A stretch of 64,000 bases of DNA from Endothia cerciana (GCA_026119935.1 JALRMH010000002.1:310001-374000), one strand, 5' to 3'. Shown: positions 1-10,944, counted from the stretch's first letter. A program made the numbers and translations. The notes: generated from the letters alone by a model not told the origin.

Positions 1-2
1 TG

Positions 3-1300
3 ACGGGGGAGCTGTACAAGGGCATACTAAGCCTTCCGATCGGAAGGAGGATGTTCACCCGAGGCGCACTTATCGTCTTCCAGAAGGACGGAATCAGAAC
101 ACCGGGGATATTGCTCGCGGACGGAGTTAGTATGCAAGTAACTGCGAACGTTGGACCCACGATGCAGGTTCTCGAGATCAAGCCTAACAGGGAGGCACGC
201 GACTCTACCGACCTACTGCCTTACCTGGGAGCCCTCCGTGGTTATTTCAAGGAGCTCCCCAAGAATAAGAGGCACATCCACCAAAAGGTCGTGCATGTAC
301 CTCTTTCGGACGTCGAGGTACTGACTGGCTGCCTCACCAAAAATATTGTCCCTGAGATCTTCAACGGAGGTGAAGATGGTAAGAAGGCCAAGGAGCTTAT
401 TACCAAGATATTCCAGACTTGGGGCGGCCCTGATTTCGACGAAGCGGATCTCAGCAAGATCAAGAGCTTGTCTCTGCAGGAAATCAAGGAACAGAGGCTG
501 CAGGCGGAAAGCACGATATTGGGTTCTGAGGCTCTGAAGTGTCCTCAGTTCCTCAAGCACGTAAGTCAACCCCTTCCCACTTGAGCATCGGAAGGAAAGT
601 GCTGACCAGAGAATTACAGTTCGCCATGTGTCACGATCAGTGGCTGATCAAAGAACATATTGAAGGGCTCAAACAGGCCCTCTCCAACCAGAACCTCCAA
701 CTTCTTCCCGATTACGAACAGCGCGTTCAAGTCTTGAAGGATCTGGATTTCATCGATGACGCCTCCCGCATTCAGCTGAAGGGCAAAGTCGCGTGCGAGA
801 TACACTCAGGCGACGAGTTGGTGCTCACCGAGTTGATACTCGACAACGTGCTTGCCGACTACGAACCTGCTGAGATCGCCGCCCTGCTCTCCGCGTTCGT
901 CTTCCAGGAAAAGTCCGATAGCACACCTAACCTGAGCAGCAACCTCGAGCGGGGGCGCGACAAGATCATCGAGATTTCTGAGAAGGTCAACAACGTGCAG
1001 ACGCTCCACCAGGTCATCCAGACTTCTGATGAGAGAAACGACTTCGCCCGCAGGCCTCGGTTCGGCCTCATGGAGGTCGTGTACGAATGGGCGCGGGGCA
1101 TGAGTTTCAAAACCATCACGGACCTGACGGACGTTCTTGAGGGGACGATCGTCAGGACGATCTCGAGGCTGGACGAGACGTGCCGTGAGGTAAAGAATGC
1201 GGCAAGGCTTATCGGCGACCCGCAGCTGTATCAGAAGATGCAGACGGCGCAGGAGATGATCAAGAGGGATATTACGGCAGTGGCGAGTCTCTATGTGTAG
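3..1300 (+). CDS. SKI2: SKI2-type RNA helicase, C-terminal part (partial at left edge)
   Basis: The frame is open from the first complete codon (base 3), so the gene starts left of the window. Exons are 3-560 and 620-1300, with a GT-AG intron of 59 bp at 561-619 that joins in phase 0. The visible 412 residues are the C-terminal part of a Ski2/Mtr4-family helicase: the end of the insertion region, then the DSHCT domain. The ending, with TIVRTISRLDETCREVKNAA followed by IKRDITAVASLYV, fits Ski2 better than Mtr4. Ski2 is the DExH helicase of the cytoplasmic Ski complex, which feeds mRNA 3' ends to the exosome. The helicase motifs themselves lie outside the window. It converges on the ESCRT-III gene downstream. 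Family assignment is firm; Ski2 rather than Mtr4 is inferred from the C-terminus. Confidence 0.9.
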
Positions 1301-2707
1301 ATGTTCTGTTCGCACACACCGACAACTACTTTTTGGGCTCAGCACCAACCAGCAACCTGGCTGCCCAAGCACTATGGAGACTGGCCCTGGGAAAGAGTGT
1401 CCACTCTGCACTTTCTCCGCGCATGAGATTACGAGCATGGCATACGGCGTCGGACATGTGTTGTGGGATTGGCGGAAAAGAGAAGGTATGGTGGCGTTTG
1501 GTAGAGCATGAATGGACAGATGCACACGCCAAGGCCAACCCGGAAGTTCCCCCCTATCCCCCTCACCTCACCATTCCGCTATGTTGCCTTGGTACAAATT
1601 GACTGCTGTCTAGCTGCCTCTACCTTATGCGATGCGCACAAGACAGCATCTCGGTGAAAAGATCAGCTTTAGCACGCATGCTGTGTAAGCCTCAGGCGTC
1701 GCCATACCTCATCGCTCGTCAGCCTAAGGAAGCAACCCGCACAGCCTTGTCCAGAGATGATGACCTCACCCTCCCGTCAGCCTTACCATAGGCCGTTACT
1801 GTACGCACGCCAGTCAGCCCACGACCCTCACTACTGTCATGCCCATGCTTAATTAGTTACTTGTTACCTATCAAATGTCACCGCCGCCGTCCGCATCGCC
1901 CTACCCTCCTAGGCCCCGCTAGCTACGAGCCGTCTATCTAAGCACCTCGCTAGCCCTCGCACCTATCGTCATCCACTTCTGCCAGAGCCCCCAGAGCTGA
2001 CACTCGGAACCCACCGGGCGCCCCGGGCCCTGGAGCCAGGCGCCCCTAGACACACAGAGGAGCCACGGGCAAGCCCTTTATGATTTCGAAAATGGAACAT
2101 TCCGTCGGGGACACCCAGAATCTGGCAACATGCCGGTGTGGTTTAGAGCCTTCACCGGCACGGATTCTGGCGATGTCCCCCCCCCTTTTTTGGGGGGGGG
2201 GGTTTTTTTATTCAATACATCGGCAAAGGTTAGGTGTTCGAGTGCTCATCTGCATCGTGTACCACGACTTATGACGTGTAACCTTGACCGGATTTTGCCT
2301 TTGGACATATGATACTACATGATGATATATTTTTGATGTATCCTTTTGCGAGATTTATCGAATGTGATGTCGATTTAGCGGGCTTTCGCAGCACTATACG
2401 TACGTAGTTCCTGTACCTTCAGCACATACATCACGCGTGTCGCTCTTCACATGTCCTCTACCCCAGCAACCGTAGAGACGCAGTATCTTATCGGAAACGA
2501 AATAATAATCATAAATTCATATGGTAACGGGTGTATCCTTGCGCCCGCCAACGCCAGAATGCAACTTGTAATCATGAAGAGAGGCAAAAAAAAGAAGAAA
2601 AAACTTGCTCCGTACCGCCGGCCTTCCCATCACCCGGCAGTCCTGTCCTTCTATGAACACTGGCCGGCCCCCTCCGACCCTCCTGCCTCCGCCCCGCCGG
2701 CATCCTC
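1301..2707. other. Convergent intergenic region, no gene seen
   Basis: This lies between the stop of SKI2 and the stop of the minus-strand ESCRT-III gene, so it holds two 3' UTRs. I see no coding exon on either strand. The only structure is a C-run/T-run/G-run/T-run at 2177-2209, listed separately. Confidence 0.6.
2177..2209. repeat. C9-T6-G11-T7 perfect homopolymer hairpin
   Basis: Nine C, six T, eleven G and seven T follow each other without interruption. The C and G runs can pair into a 9-bp stem with a T6 loop, followed by a T tract. It lies between two convergent genes. It may be a real palindromic homopolymer or a foldback sequencing artefact. Confidence 0.8.
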
Positions 2708-3671
2708 CTAGGCCCGCAGTGCCCTCAGCCTCTGCTGCAGCGCGTCCTCCTGCTCGGGGGTCGGCTCGGCAGCGGCGGTCTCCTGGACGGGGTCCTCCTT
2801 GGAGGTGGATGCGGACGCCAGCTCCTGCGACAGCTCGACGCCGGCGTCGTCCGCCAGCTTGCCGAGGAGCTCGCGGACGGCGTCGTCGGACACGGAGGCG
2901 GAGGTGGACTGCATCATGGCGTCCTGGTAGATGGAGTTGGACATGGCGTATTCCTCGTTCTGGTTCTTGAACTGCTCCATCGCGACCATCGTCTGAACGG
3001 GCATAAGGGGGTATCAGTCAGGAGATGTCCGTGATCGTCATATATAGAAGGGTGTTGGGAGGGTGAAAAAAAAAGGGGAGAAGGGGCCCGGGGGCAGGGG
3101 GAGGGTGGAGGATGGATGGATGGCGGATTGTGACGTACCCTCTCCGGGTTCATCTGCTTCTGTGCCCTGTTCATCGTCTTGCTACTCTGCATCATCATGG
3201 CCGTCATGCGGTTCATGGCGTTGTTGGCCTGGATCTGCGCGACGTTCAGGTCCGCCATGTCGGCCATCTGCTCCATCTGCTGGGCGACGGCCTGCTTGCC
3301 CAGGAGCAGCTTGGCCTTCTGCTCCGCCTGTGCGAGGGACGTCTTGTCGCCCTTCTTTATGAGCTGTTGTGCCCAGTCAGCCTTTCTGCTCATCCATATG
3401 ACCAGGACAGGAGGGTCGCCGGTATTGGGGGGGGGGGGGGGGCGCTGGTACGCACGTTGGTGATCTGCTTCTTCACTTCATTGTCGGCCTTCTGGGCCTT
3501 CTGGGCCTCGCGGCGGGCCTGCTTGGCGGAGAACTGTGGTATCGGCCGTCAGCCCCTGATGTTCCACCCCCACCCCTATCCATTCCCTGATACGGGCGCA
3601 AGGGGGGGAACGCTTCGTACCCTCGCCTGGAACTCCGTCTGCATATCTCGCGCGAGTTGTCTTTGCGACAT
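2708..3671 (-). CDS. ESCRT-III (Snf7-family) subunit, Did2/CHMP1-like
   Basis: Four exons: 3671-3621, 3533-3456, about 3385-3139, and 2992-2708, about 220 residues. The protein is helical and charged: a basic N-terminal helix, then Gln/Met-rich helices, an acidic region, and a C-terminal EDALQQRLRALR. That ending matches the MIM1 motif (D/E-x-x-L-x-x-R-L-x-x-L-K/R) that binds the MIT domain of Vps4. The order and length of segments align best with CHMP1/Did2, which recruits Vps4 to disassemble ESCRT-III on endosomes, but identity looks low. Vps2 or Vps24 are alternatives. Introns 1 and 3 are clean GT-AG. Intron 2, which holds a 16-C run on the sense strand, does not keep frame with any GT-AG pair I can find; a GC-AG donor two bases inside the apparent donor would. 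The family is likely; the subunit name is tentative. Confidence 0.72.
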
Positions 3672-4201
3672 GGTGGCGGTAAGGAGGGGCTGTGTTCGTT
3701 ACCGTAAGGGGAAACGGGTCGGCAGGTGATGGCGGGCCAGTGAGTCGTGCTCGTCCGTGCGGGAAGTATGCGATATGGGAGGGAGTATGGCCTCTGAGTA
3801 GACTGTCGTCGTCGATGGAAAGCCGCGGTTGGATGGTCGGAAGGTTGTGGTTTCGTAGGTGATGGTCTCGGCCTGGTCTTGTCCAGCGGTTCGGGCGCCC
3901 CGTCTCTGCGGGCTATTGGGAACGCCTTGGAGTGGGGGCAGGCAGCGGGGAGCGACTGAGCCACCCCAATGACGTAGACTCCCCCGTTCAAGCCACAATT
4001 CAGAGGATGTACGAGCCACATCTCTCACAAAGTCAAGCGCATCACGGAGGAGGTTTCATGACGGGGGGGCAGGTGAATGGGACCTGGCATTTGTGCATCG
4101 CTAAAGACTACCTTTCTTTTTTTTTTCTTCTTTTTTTTTTTGGCACTGCTGGTTGTACGTATCGTACCTCACTACGGTATATCTCCATGAGCGTGTCCAG
4201 G
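3672..4201. other. Intergenic region, promoter side of the ESCRT-III gene
   Basis: No gene is seen. It lies between the start of the ESCRT-III gene on the minus strand and the broken DUF427 gene on the plus strand, so it probably holds divergent promoters. It contains T-rich tracts near 4112-4141. Confidence 0.5.
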
Positions 4202-4653
4202 ATGGCGTCCAGGGCAAAGCTCGACGTGCAGTCCTTCCCCCGGCCGCCGCTGCTGGAGAGGACGCCCCGGCACCTGCAGACCAGGTGGGACGGCGAGACC
4301 ATCGCCGACACCAGGGAGGTATACTGGGTGCTCGAGACTCACCACCCCCCAAGTGCGTAGCCTAGTTACATACAGCCTGCCCCCCCGGAAGACCTACTGC
4401 GAGTGGAAGGGTGCGGCAACCTACTGGTCCCTGAGCAGGCCGTCCAGGCCCTCCGAGGCGGCCGCCGGGGGGGGGGGGGTGTTGGGTTTGAGGCTATCAG
4501 AGACCACCTTTCGTTCTACGCGGGGCCGTGGGACTGCTTCGTGGACGGGGAGAGGGTCGAGCCGCAGCCTGGGGACTTCTACGGGGGTGGGTGACGAGTG
4601 ATGATGACGGGATCGTGAAGGGGAGGGAGGGCAATAGGGATCCTGTTGTCTGA
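4202..4653 (+). pseudogene. DUF427 (NTP_transf_9) domain protein, frame-broken
   Basis: Reading from the ATG at 4202 gives a typical fungal DUF427 N-terminus ending in WDGETIADTREVYWVLETHHPP. The next conserved block (KTYCEWKGAATYWSL) is in another frame, and about 8 residues between them appear to be missing. A second break falls at the G-run at 4470-4480, after which the third frame gives AIRDHLSFYAGPWDCFVDGE and GDFYGG. A third break at GGGGG (about 4582) is needed to read WVTSDDDGIVKG and stop at 4651. All conserved blocks are in order and close to full length (about 145 residues). Two of the three breaks fall at G-runs, so assembly error is a real alternative to pseudogenisation. The biochemical role of DUF427 proteins is unknown to me. 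Confidence 0.75.
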
Positions 4654-5414
4654 GGGTGATGGAGGGCCCCGGGAATTAATTAGTAGTGTAAACATATTGT
4701 ATACGTCGTACAGAACTCGTCTATCCAAAATTTGGATGGCCCTTCGTTCGTTGCGTCCCTCAAGCCACGTGCCTGACAGCCAGGTCCAGACCGCGCAAGC
4801 AGCGTCGCCACGTCCTACGCACGTACGTACTACTCTCCCAGGGCGGGTCTCGTCTCGGGGAGCTCACTCCGCCACCTCGGAGATTGTTTGAGGTGGCTGG
4901 TGAGGTTGCAGATGGCTCCGAAGAGGGGGGAGGCAATATCAGAGCGAGAGGAGATGAGGCAGTGCAGGAGCAGTTTGATGCGATGTGCAGGAAATATAAA
5001 TTCGATGTGCAGGAATATTGATGCGGATTGCGGGAATATCTCCCGAAATGTCACGTATAGTGAAGACTCGAGGGGAAGGTTGAGGGGGGGGGGGGGCATG
5101 GCTTGTGATGCGCGGGTTGACCCCCCTCCACAAGTGTCGGCCCGGGGACTTCTTAAGACAGGTATCAGTCAGGGGTGACAAGCCTCCCTCCCTCCCTCGA
5201 TCTCTCTTTGTACGCGCCGCATCAGCTCGCACCGCCAAGTCCCGCCATCCCGAGGAGGCGTCGTCGCTTACGCAGCGCCATGAATATCATGCGGCCAATG
5301 CCCGTAGAAAGATCACGTCTTACTATACTTGTACTCCCCTTATGCAGATCAGCGTAGGATCTTTGTCTTGCTCCCCCACGCAAGACCTGATCAGCCGAGC
5401 GTATTTCTGGGTGC

Positions 5415-5422
5415 CACACACG

Positions 5423-5470
<48 letters not shown>
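5415..5470. repeat. CA dinucleotide microsatellite
   Basis: An imperfect then perfect CA tract of about 56 bp, starting with CACACGCACACGCGCG. Confidence 0.95.
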
Positions 5471-5474
<4 letters not shown>

Positions 5475-6856
5475 TTTGTCGGCTAAAAAAATTTAATCGA
5501 GTCCTGAGCCCTGCCGCGGCGCATCCCTTTCTTGGCCCTCAGCTCCTTTGGGAACATAAACGCGGGCGCTGTGGAATGGGAAGGGGGGGGGGTGCATGGT
5601 GCGGCACCATTCCTTGTCGAGGAGTCATCCCACCCCCCCGTCCACCCCTAGACATTTAGCCGTATGAGGCCGTGAATAGTCGTGCCGATGGGACGACGGA
5701 AGGGTGGCAAAGGGATAGATACGAATGTAATGCGCTGCCCGGGAACTATCGAGCGGCCTTCCGCCATTTGGAGGACTTGTGCCTGCCTCGATGGCCAGGC
5801 CGAAACAAGACTCGCTGGCCGGGATTATTGGGATGGGGACAGCGACTATACAGATATAAGGTCGATCGCGGGTCAGAATGATTGAGCGAGTATAGGTAGG
5901 TAGGCCGCAGATCTGATCCGTCGGCTCCCGTGCCGCTGTCAAGGTGCGTTTCAGGATCCATCATCAGAGGGGGGGGGGGCCTGGAGATCTGTCCAGCATC
6001 CCGGCTGTGCGGCACTCATCAGCAGCCCCGGGGTAGATAGATAGATCCTGGGCAAGCTGCCCTTTTGGACACGAGGCAGCGGCGATGGCGAACGAGTCGG
6101 GGCGCGCGCCTGGCCTTGAGCTGCCGGTACAGGTAGAACCACGTCCTCGCCTGTATGTACGGACGTATATGTGGTATCACGACGCCCGGGCTGCAGGTAT
6201 GTACCCGCCTGCCGCCGTGGTGGCCGGCGTCAGGTCGTTCGACGAAGTTTCAAGATGAGAAACGAAGCTTTGTCCAGGAGCAGGGGGTCAAGCCCCGAGC
6301 GCTGGTCCCAAGCAGGCACGAAGTATGGTACTGGTAGTATCGTACAAGCACGCACGCATGCCCTTACGAGGTCGAGGTGGAGAACGATCGCCGCACTGAG
6401 GTGCAGAGGGGAGGCCCGCCCCCTTTTCCACAAACCCCCCCTCTCCCCGTCGTAACAGCGCGGCCACGCAGCCGGGGAGACAAGAGAGAGAGGTCTGGAG
6501 CTTCGACGCATGCACGAAGGACCCCGTAGGGCCCACAGGGGAGGGAACCGTGCTGGCGGCCTTCTCGAAACGCGGTGGGGCCAGGCGAGGAGGGCCTCTT
6601 GTGGAGAGAGGGAGCAAGGGCCACCGGGCCTGGGGCTGGCCCCCCGACTGGCGGCGCGGCGGGCTGGTGCTCCGGAGGGACGGTGGCCACGACATGGGAC
6701 CGGGTTCATCACCGCCCTTCTGTGCTATGTATCCTCACTTGGTGACGGTGATGTGTTGTCGTCGGGGAGGGCCCGTCACCGCTGAGTCGGCCCCGCCGAG
6801 TCCTACACTGCAATCGCTGCCGGTGGCCCGCTTGACACACTGTCCACGTCGTCGGT

Positions 6857-6902
6857 CTGCTGCTGCTGCTGCTGCTGCTGCTGTTGTTGTTGTTGTTGTT
6901 GT
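6857..6902. repeat. CTG/TTG trinucleotide tract
   Basis: About nine CTG units pass directly into about six TTG units. On the minus strand this reads as a long Gln run in an ORF that otherwise shows no coding features. Confidence 0.95.
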
Positions 6903-7423
6903 CGGCTGCCGTAGATGGGATGGGATTGTGGTCGCGCGTGTACTGTGGACCGCGGGGAATAGATGTGCTGGCCTGGGGAAGAAGGGGAGAGAAAGTGGCG
7001 GTCGGTATTCTCGAGAGGCACGCCACGCTGGCCTGCTCGGGGACTCTCTGGTGCCCGCTGCCGTCGGAAGAGGCAGCTGTCTGTCCTCCGCGCCGGGGGT
7101 CCAAAAACCATCGACATCTCATCATCATCATCGTCATCATCAGAGAGAAAGGAATGATCTACAGGGGTATTGATGTGGTCTGTCTGTCCATTCATTGTGC
7201 TATGAGTACATAGTTCAATGCATAGTACTTTAGTAGTAAGTAGCCCGGCAGACCGGCTGGCCGGCTTTAATTCCCTCCCTCGACGTGAAAAGGAAGGAGG
7301 GCTGCCGTTTCCAGGGTCCAATCCCAAGCATCATCAATGATCTCCGTTGGCAGGCTGATCAGGGCCCCCACGATGTCGTGCTGCTGGATGATGGGGCTGA
7401 CGGATGGGTGATGTGTGTGCTCA

Positions 7424-7472
7424 CTGCTGCTGCTGTTGGTGCTGGTGCTGGTGCTGGTGCTGGTGCTGGTGC
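7424..7472. repeat. GCTGGT hexanucleotide tract
   Basis: CTG units followed by about six GCTGGT units, in a non-coding context. Confidence 0.9.
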
Positions 7473-8690
7473 CGCTGGGAAAGGCGCTGGGAAAGGGCTT
7501 GGAAGAAGGGTGTGGATCACGCCCCCATCGCTGGCCCCCCCCTGCTGTGCTCTGTTAGTACCACAGTACTGCCTTGCTGTGCCATGTACCCCCCCGGCTT
7601 GCCAGATCCGGCTTCCATTTTTGGAACGGAAGTCCCACCCTAAACTCTCACCCATCTCACCCCCCTTACTTAGCAACATACCAGCCTTGATCCGCCGTCG
7701 CTCTGTTAAGGGAGGACAGGGAACATCCGGGATACGAAGGAGGTTCGGCGCATATGGGTTTCGCACCTCCTCCATGCGTTCACGCCCCCCTCCACCCACA
7801 CCCTCACCCTCCAGCTCCCGCCGCCAGTGTCCCCCCCCCCCCCAAGGCTCTCGTTGCTAACAGAGATACTGAGTGCAACAGGTGTGTTCTGTGACTGCCC
7901 TGGATGATACAAGAAGATATATGACAAGTGTTAGGGATGCTTGTCTTGGGTTCTCGGACCCTCCTCGTCACTGGAGAGGGACGCTGAGGGATGGATACGA
8001 GAGCTCCAGGAGGACCATAGAGGGACGCCCCGCTGCTATCCCCACCCCCTCCCTGCCGGGAGAACCCACTAGACCAAGTCTCAGCCTTCCAGGCGCAGGG
8101 GTGGGGTCCAGGGGGTACGGGTACGGAGGTACAAAATAGCTGCCTCAGGAACAGCTCGGGCCCTCAGGGGGCACCTGCCCGCAGATGCCCTTCAATGAAG
8201 GATGCCTACAAAAGAGGCCACGTTACCCATTCGCCCCGAGGCAGCAGCCCTGGCTCTCTACGCCCGAGCCCATCACCACCACCACCACCACCCACCCTAA
8301 CCCCCCTTCTACCTTCCGCTCCCTTCCCACTTCTTCACCACTCTTTTTTGGTTCACGTTTACTCTGATTGATTCAACAACGTCCGTCCATTACGGTAATT
8401 CTGGAGACCTGGCTGTAAATACCACCGGTTGTCCTCCACTCCACTCCACATCCAACATCAACGTATTCACCACGAGGGTATTCCCCACGAAACCCCTGAC
8501 CAGCGACATCCAGCGCCAGCACCAGCCAGCACCAGCCAGCCTGGACGGTGGTGAAGGAGACCCGCCCTGCGACGAGGTCGGAAGATACATCGCAAGGAAA
8601 CGCCATATCTCCTGAGAGGAACGCCTCGGGGATCCGACAGAGCAGCTATTACCGCGCTATACCCTCACCACACCAGACAGAGATCTCAAC

Positions 8691-9988
8691 ATGATGGACC
8701 ACCAGTCCAGCCTCATGACGCCATCACCCCAGGTCAAGTCCGAGGACTTCCTGGGCGACGAGGACATGATGCCCCTCTTCGACGGCGCGGAGCACACCTC
8801 GGACCACGTGGATCCGTCAGACCTCCTGTCCACCCCAGGCGGACAGTTCCGGGCCATATCGCCCTCCGATATGGGCACCCCGGCACCCGAAGGTACACCA
8901 GAGGCGTCTGACAAGAAGCAGACCAAGAAGAGGAAGTCATGGGGCCAGGTCCTCCCAGAGCCAAAGACCAATCTGCCCCCCAGGTTCGTCGCCCCCCCCC
9001 CCCCCCTTCGTAGCATCAGTGGCTGCCCTTTCACGCCGCCTGCTAACACCCGCTGCAGAAAACGGGCAAAGACAGAAGATGAGAAGGAACAACGCCGGGT
9101 AGAGCGTGTCCTTCGGAACCGCCGGGCGGCCCAGTCCTCTCGGGAGAGGAAGAGGCTGGAGACCGAGGCCCTGGCCACGCGGAACAAGCAGCTCGAGGAC
9201 GCCCTGCTCGCCCTCACACAACAATACCAGGTACTGGAGAAGGAGCTGAAGAAGGTCAAGCCCGAGCTCGGCGGCATATCGACATCTAGCGACTCTCAGG
9301 TCACCCTCTCCCAGCCGCTCTTCCCCTGCCCGGCGCCGGCACCACAGGCCGCCGAGGCCGAGAAGGACATCTCCACAATGTCCCAGCCGACCCTCGACTT
9401 GATCAACAGCCTCGTCAGGCAGGCTCAAGAGCAAGCCGACGGGAACACCCCCAAGACCGTCAACCCGGCCACCATCTCACCCGCCCTCGCACCTATTGCC
9501 GAGGAGCCGGAGTCCGAGCCCGTCTCCGTCACCCTCGACCCCGAGATCCCTCAGCCCGTCAGCCCCACAACGGAGGCTGTCGCCAACCCCACCACCCGTT
9601 CGACACAATACTCTGCTGCAGTATTGTGCGACCTGCAGTGTCAACGGCTGGTGGAGATGACGGCGCTTTCTTTGACGGCGGTCTCGCAGCTCCGGAGTCT
9701 GGCTCTTCATTTTTCGACAACCTTCTTAACATTCCTGACCTTGGCGATATCCCTTCGCCAGAGGCAAGCTCTATTGATTTCGATTATCAGGCTGGTGACC
9801 AACCAGACGTCGACTTCACCACAACGTGGGACGAGTACCTGTCCAACCCTGCCGACAACGACGACAGCTACGGGTTCCTGCAAGCCCCTGCGTCTCCGGC
9901 TCCTGCGGAAGCTTCTAACCAGCAACCGACAGCTGGCGCGTCCACTTCTGGATGCGACGCTCGAGGTATTGCGGTTGAGGCAAGCTAG
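8691..9988 (+). CDS. hacA: HAC1/HacA unfolded-protein-response bZIP factor (Ire1-spliced form)
   Basis: Master regulator of ER-stress genes. Exons are 8691-8983, 9059-9615 and 9636-9988, giving 400 residues. A spliceosomal intron (8984-9058, branch site TGCTAAC) separates the N-terminal part from the basic region. HacA hallmarks are KKRKSWGQVLPEPKTNLPPR and KRAKTEDEKEQRR, then the DNA-contact helix N118-x7-R126 (NRRAAQSSR) and a leucine zipper to about residue 165. The second junction is the non-conventional 20-nt intron cut by Ire1. Removing it shifts the frame into an acidic tail ending TSGCDARGIAVEAS, characteristic of filamentous fungal HacA. If the 20 nt are kept, the frame stays open to 10193 and makes a 475-residue protein with a different tail. 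The spliceosomal intron is 75 nt without a stop, so an unspliced reading would also be open. Regulation is by ER stress through Ire1. Confidence 0.96.
9609..9644 (+). promoter_or_regulatory. Ire1 target hairpins and 20-nt non-conventional intron of HAC1
   Basis: The predicted intron is 9616-9635. The 5' site lies in a perfect hairpin: stem CAATACT (9606-9612) pairs with AGTATTG (9620-9626), with the seven-base loop CTGCTGC cut after its third base. The loop fits the Ire1 consensus CNG/CNGN. The 3' site lies in a second seven-base loop, CTGCAGT (9633-9639), closed by GAC/GTC. A 17-nt intron starting at 9619 would give the same frame, but the hairpin favours 20 nt, the length I recall for filamentous fungi. 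Confidence 0.9.
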
Positions 9989-10708
9989 GAGCGAGGACGG
10001 GGCCGGCGTGCAGGTATTCGAAGGTCAGTCGATCGCGGGGGACCTACCGTCCGATGAGCGTCTGATGTCGCTAGCAGCGGCTATTCGGATTCTGGAGCGA
10101 AGGATTGAGATGAGGGTTAGCAGGAGCGGCTCCCTCAAGTCAGCGGGGTTCAAAGGGGCCTGGAGTTCGGTGGCGTCGACGAGCGGAGAATGAAAATTAA
10201 AATGATACTGAAATACTATATGATGATTCACAATATCCGGTCCCATTCTCGGCGACACATTCCCAACACCATTGCTAGCTGTGTGATGTCCTCCTACTTG
10301 TGCGACACCTCCTGTAACATTCTCCCCTAGACGATTCCCAGTGGGGGGGAAACCTCATCAGATAGACTCCGGTGACTAGTCTGGTGTCCCCCCACGGCCG
10401 AAGTCGAATCGACCTATTCATCCTTCAGCAGTGAAGCCTCAGACTGGACATGGCATGCCTCTTTTAAGTTCAGAACGGGGTACTTTTGGGGGGGGGGGGG
10501 GTTGTTTTGAGGTCGGGTCGTGGTACCAAGTAATCTGATTGTACATAGATATGTCTAGGTCCTTTCCGTACATCGCGATGGGAATAGTGGGTACCCAGCT
10601 AGCTCGAGGTGACACCATCATCTCTGCACATCCAGGGGGGGGGGGGGGGGGGCGGGGGGGGGGGGGGGGGGCCGGGCGGGGCCGGGGGGGGAGGGGGAGC
10701 CCCCCCCC

Positions 10709-10718
10709 NNNNNNNNNN
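10709..10718. other. Assembly gap of 10 N
   Basis: Ten N bases sit between a G-then-C homopolymer stretch and a T run. The true gap length is unknown, and coordinates to the right may shift in a better assembly. Confidence 1.
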
Positions 10719-10911
10719 TTTTTTTGTCCTTTCCCTACCTTGGGTGTGGGATTTGGGGGTCCCCCTTCTCCGCGGGGTCACACCAAAACCCCCCACCACC
10801 CCCCCCCCCCCCCCCCCCTACTGGTATGCATAGACCATATACAGCGCAGGACCGACAAGTGGGAAACCGTCCCGACACAAACGTGCATGCCGCTCCGGCT
10901 GCCTGATCACC

Positions 10912-10944
10912 TGTGTGCGTGTGTGTGTATGTGTGTGTGTGTGT
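10912..10944. repeat. TG dinucleotide microsatellite
   Basis: An imperfect TG tract with single-base interruptions. Confidence 0.9.

Larger units (their letters stand above)
4654..8690. other. 4-kb region without a recognised gene; simple repeats
   Basis: I find no frame here that reads like a conserved protein on either strand. The longer ORFs are translations of simple repeats and GC-rich skewed sequence. Content includes a CA microsatellite (5415-5470), a CTG/TTG tract (6857-6902), a GCTGGT tract (7424-7472) and several G or C runs. The last few hundred bases probably hold the promoter and 5' leader of HAC1. An upstream ATG at 8185 opens a short reading frame to 8367, but I cannot tell whether it is transcribed with HAC1. 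Confidence 0.5.

Noticed and set aside
5105..5659. 184-codon plus-strand ORF
   Set aside because: It runs through the CA microsatellite and G runs, with no domain and no splice partner.
6230..6712. Overlapping minus-strand ORFs of 108-160 codons
   Set aside because: Three frames are open over the same GC-rich DNA; none has a recognisable family.
6803..7327. 174-codon minus-strand ORF with a Gln run
   Set aside because: The Gln/Ser runs come from the CTG/TTG tract; flanking residues show no protein-like pattern and several other frames are equally open.
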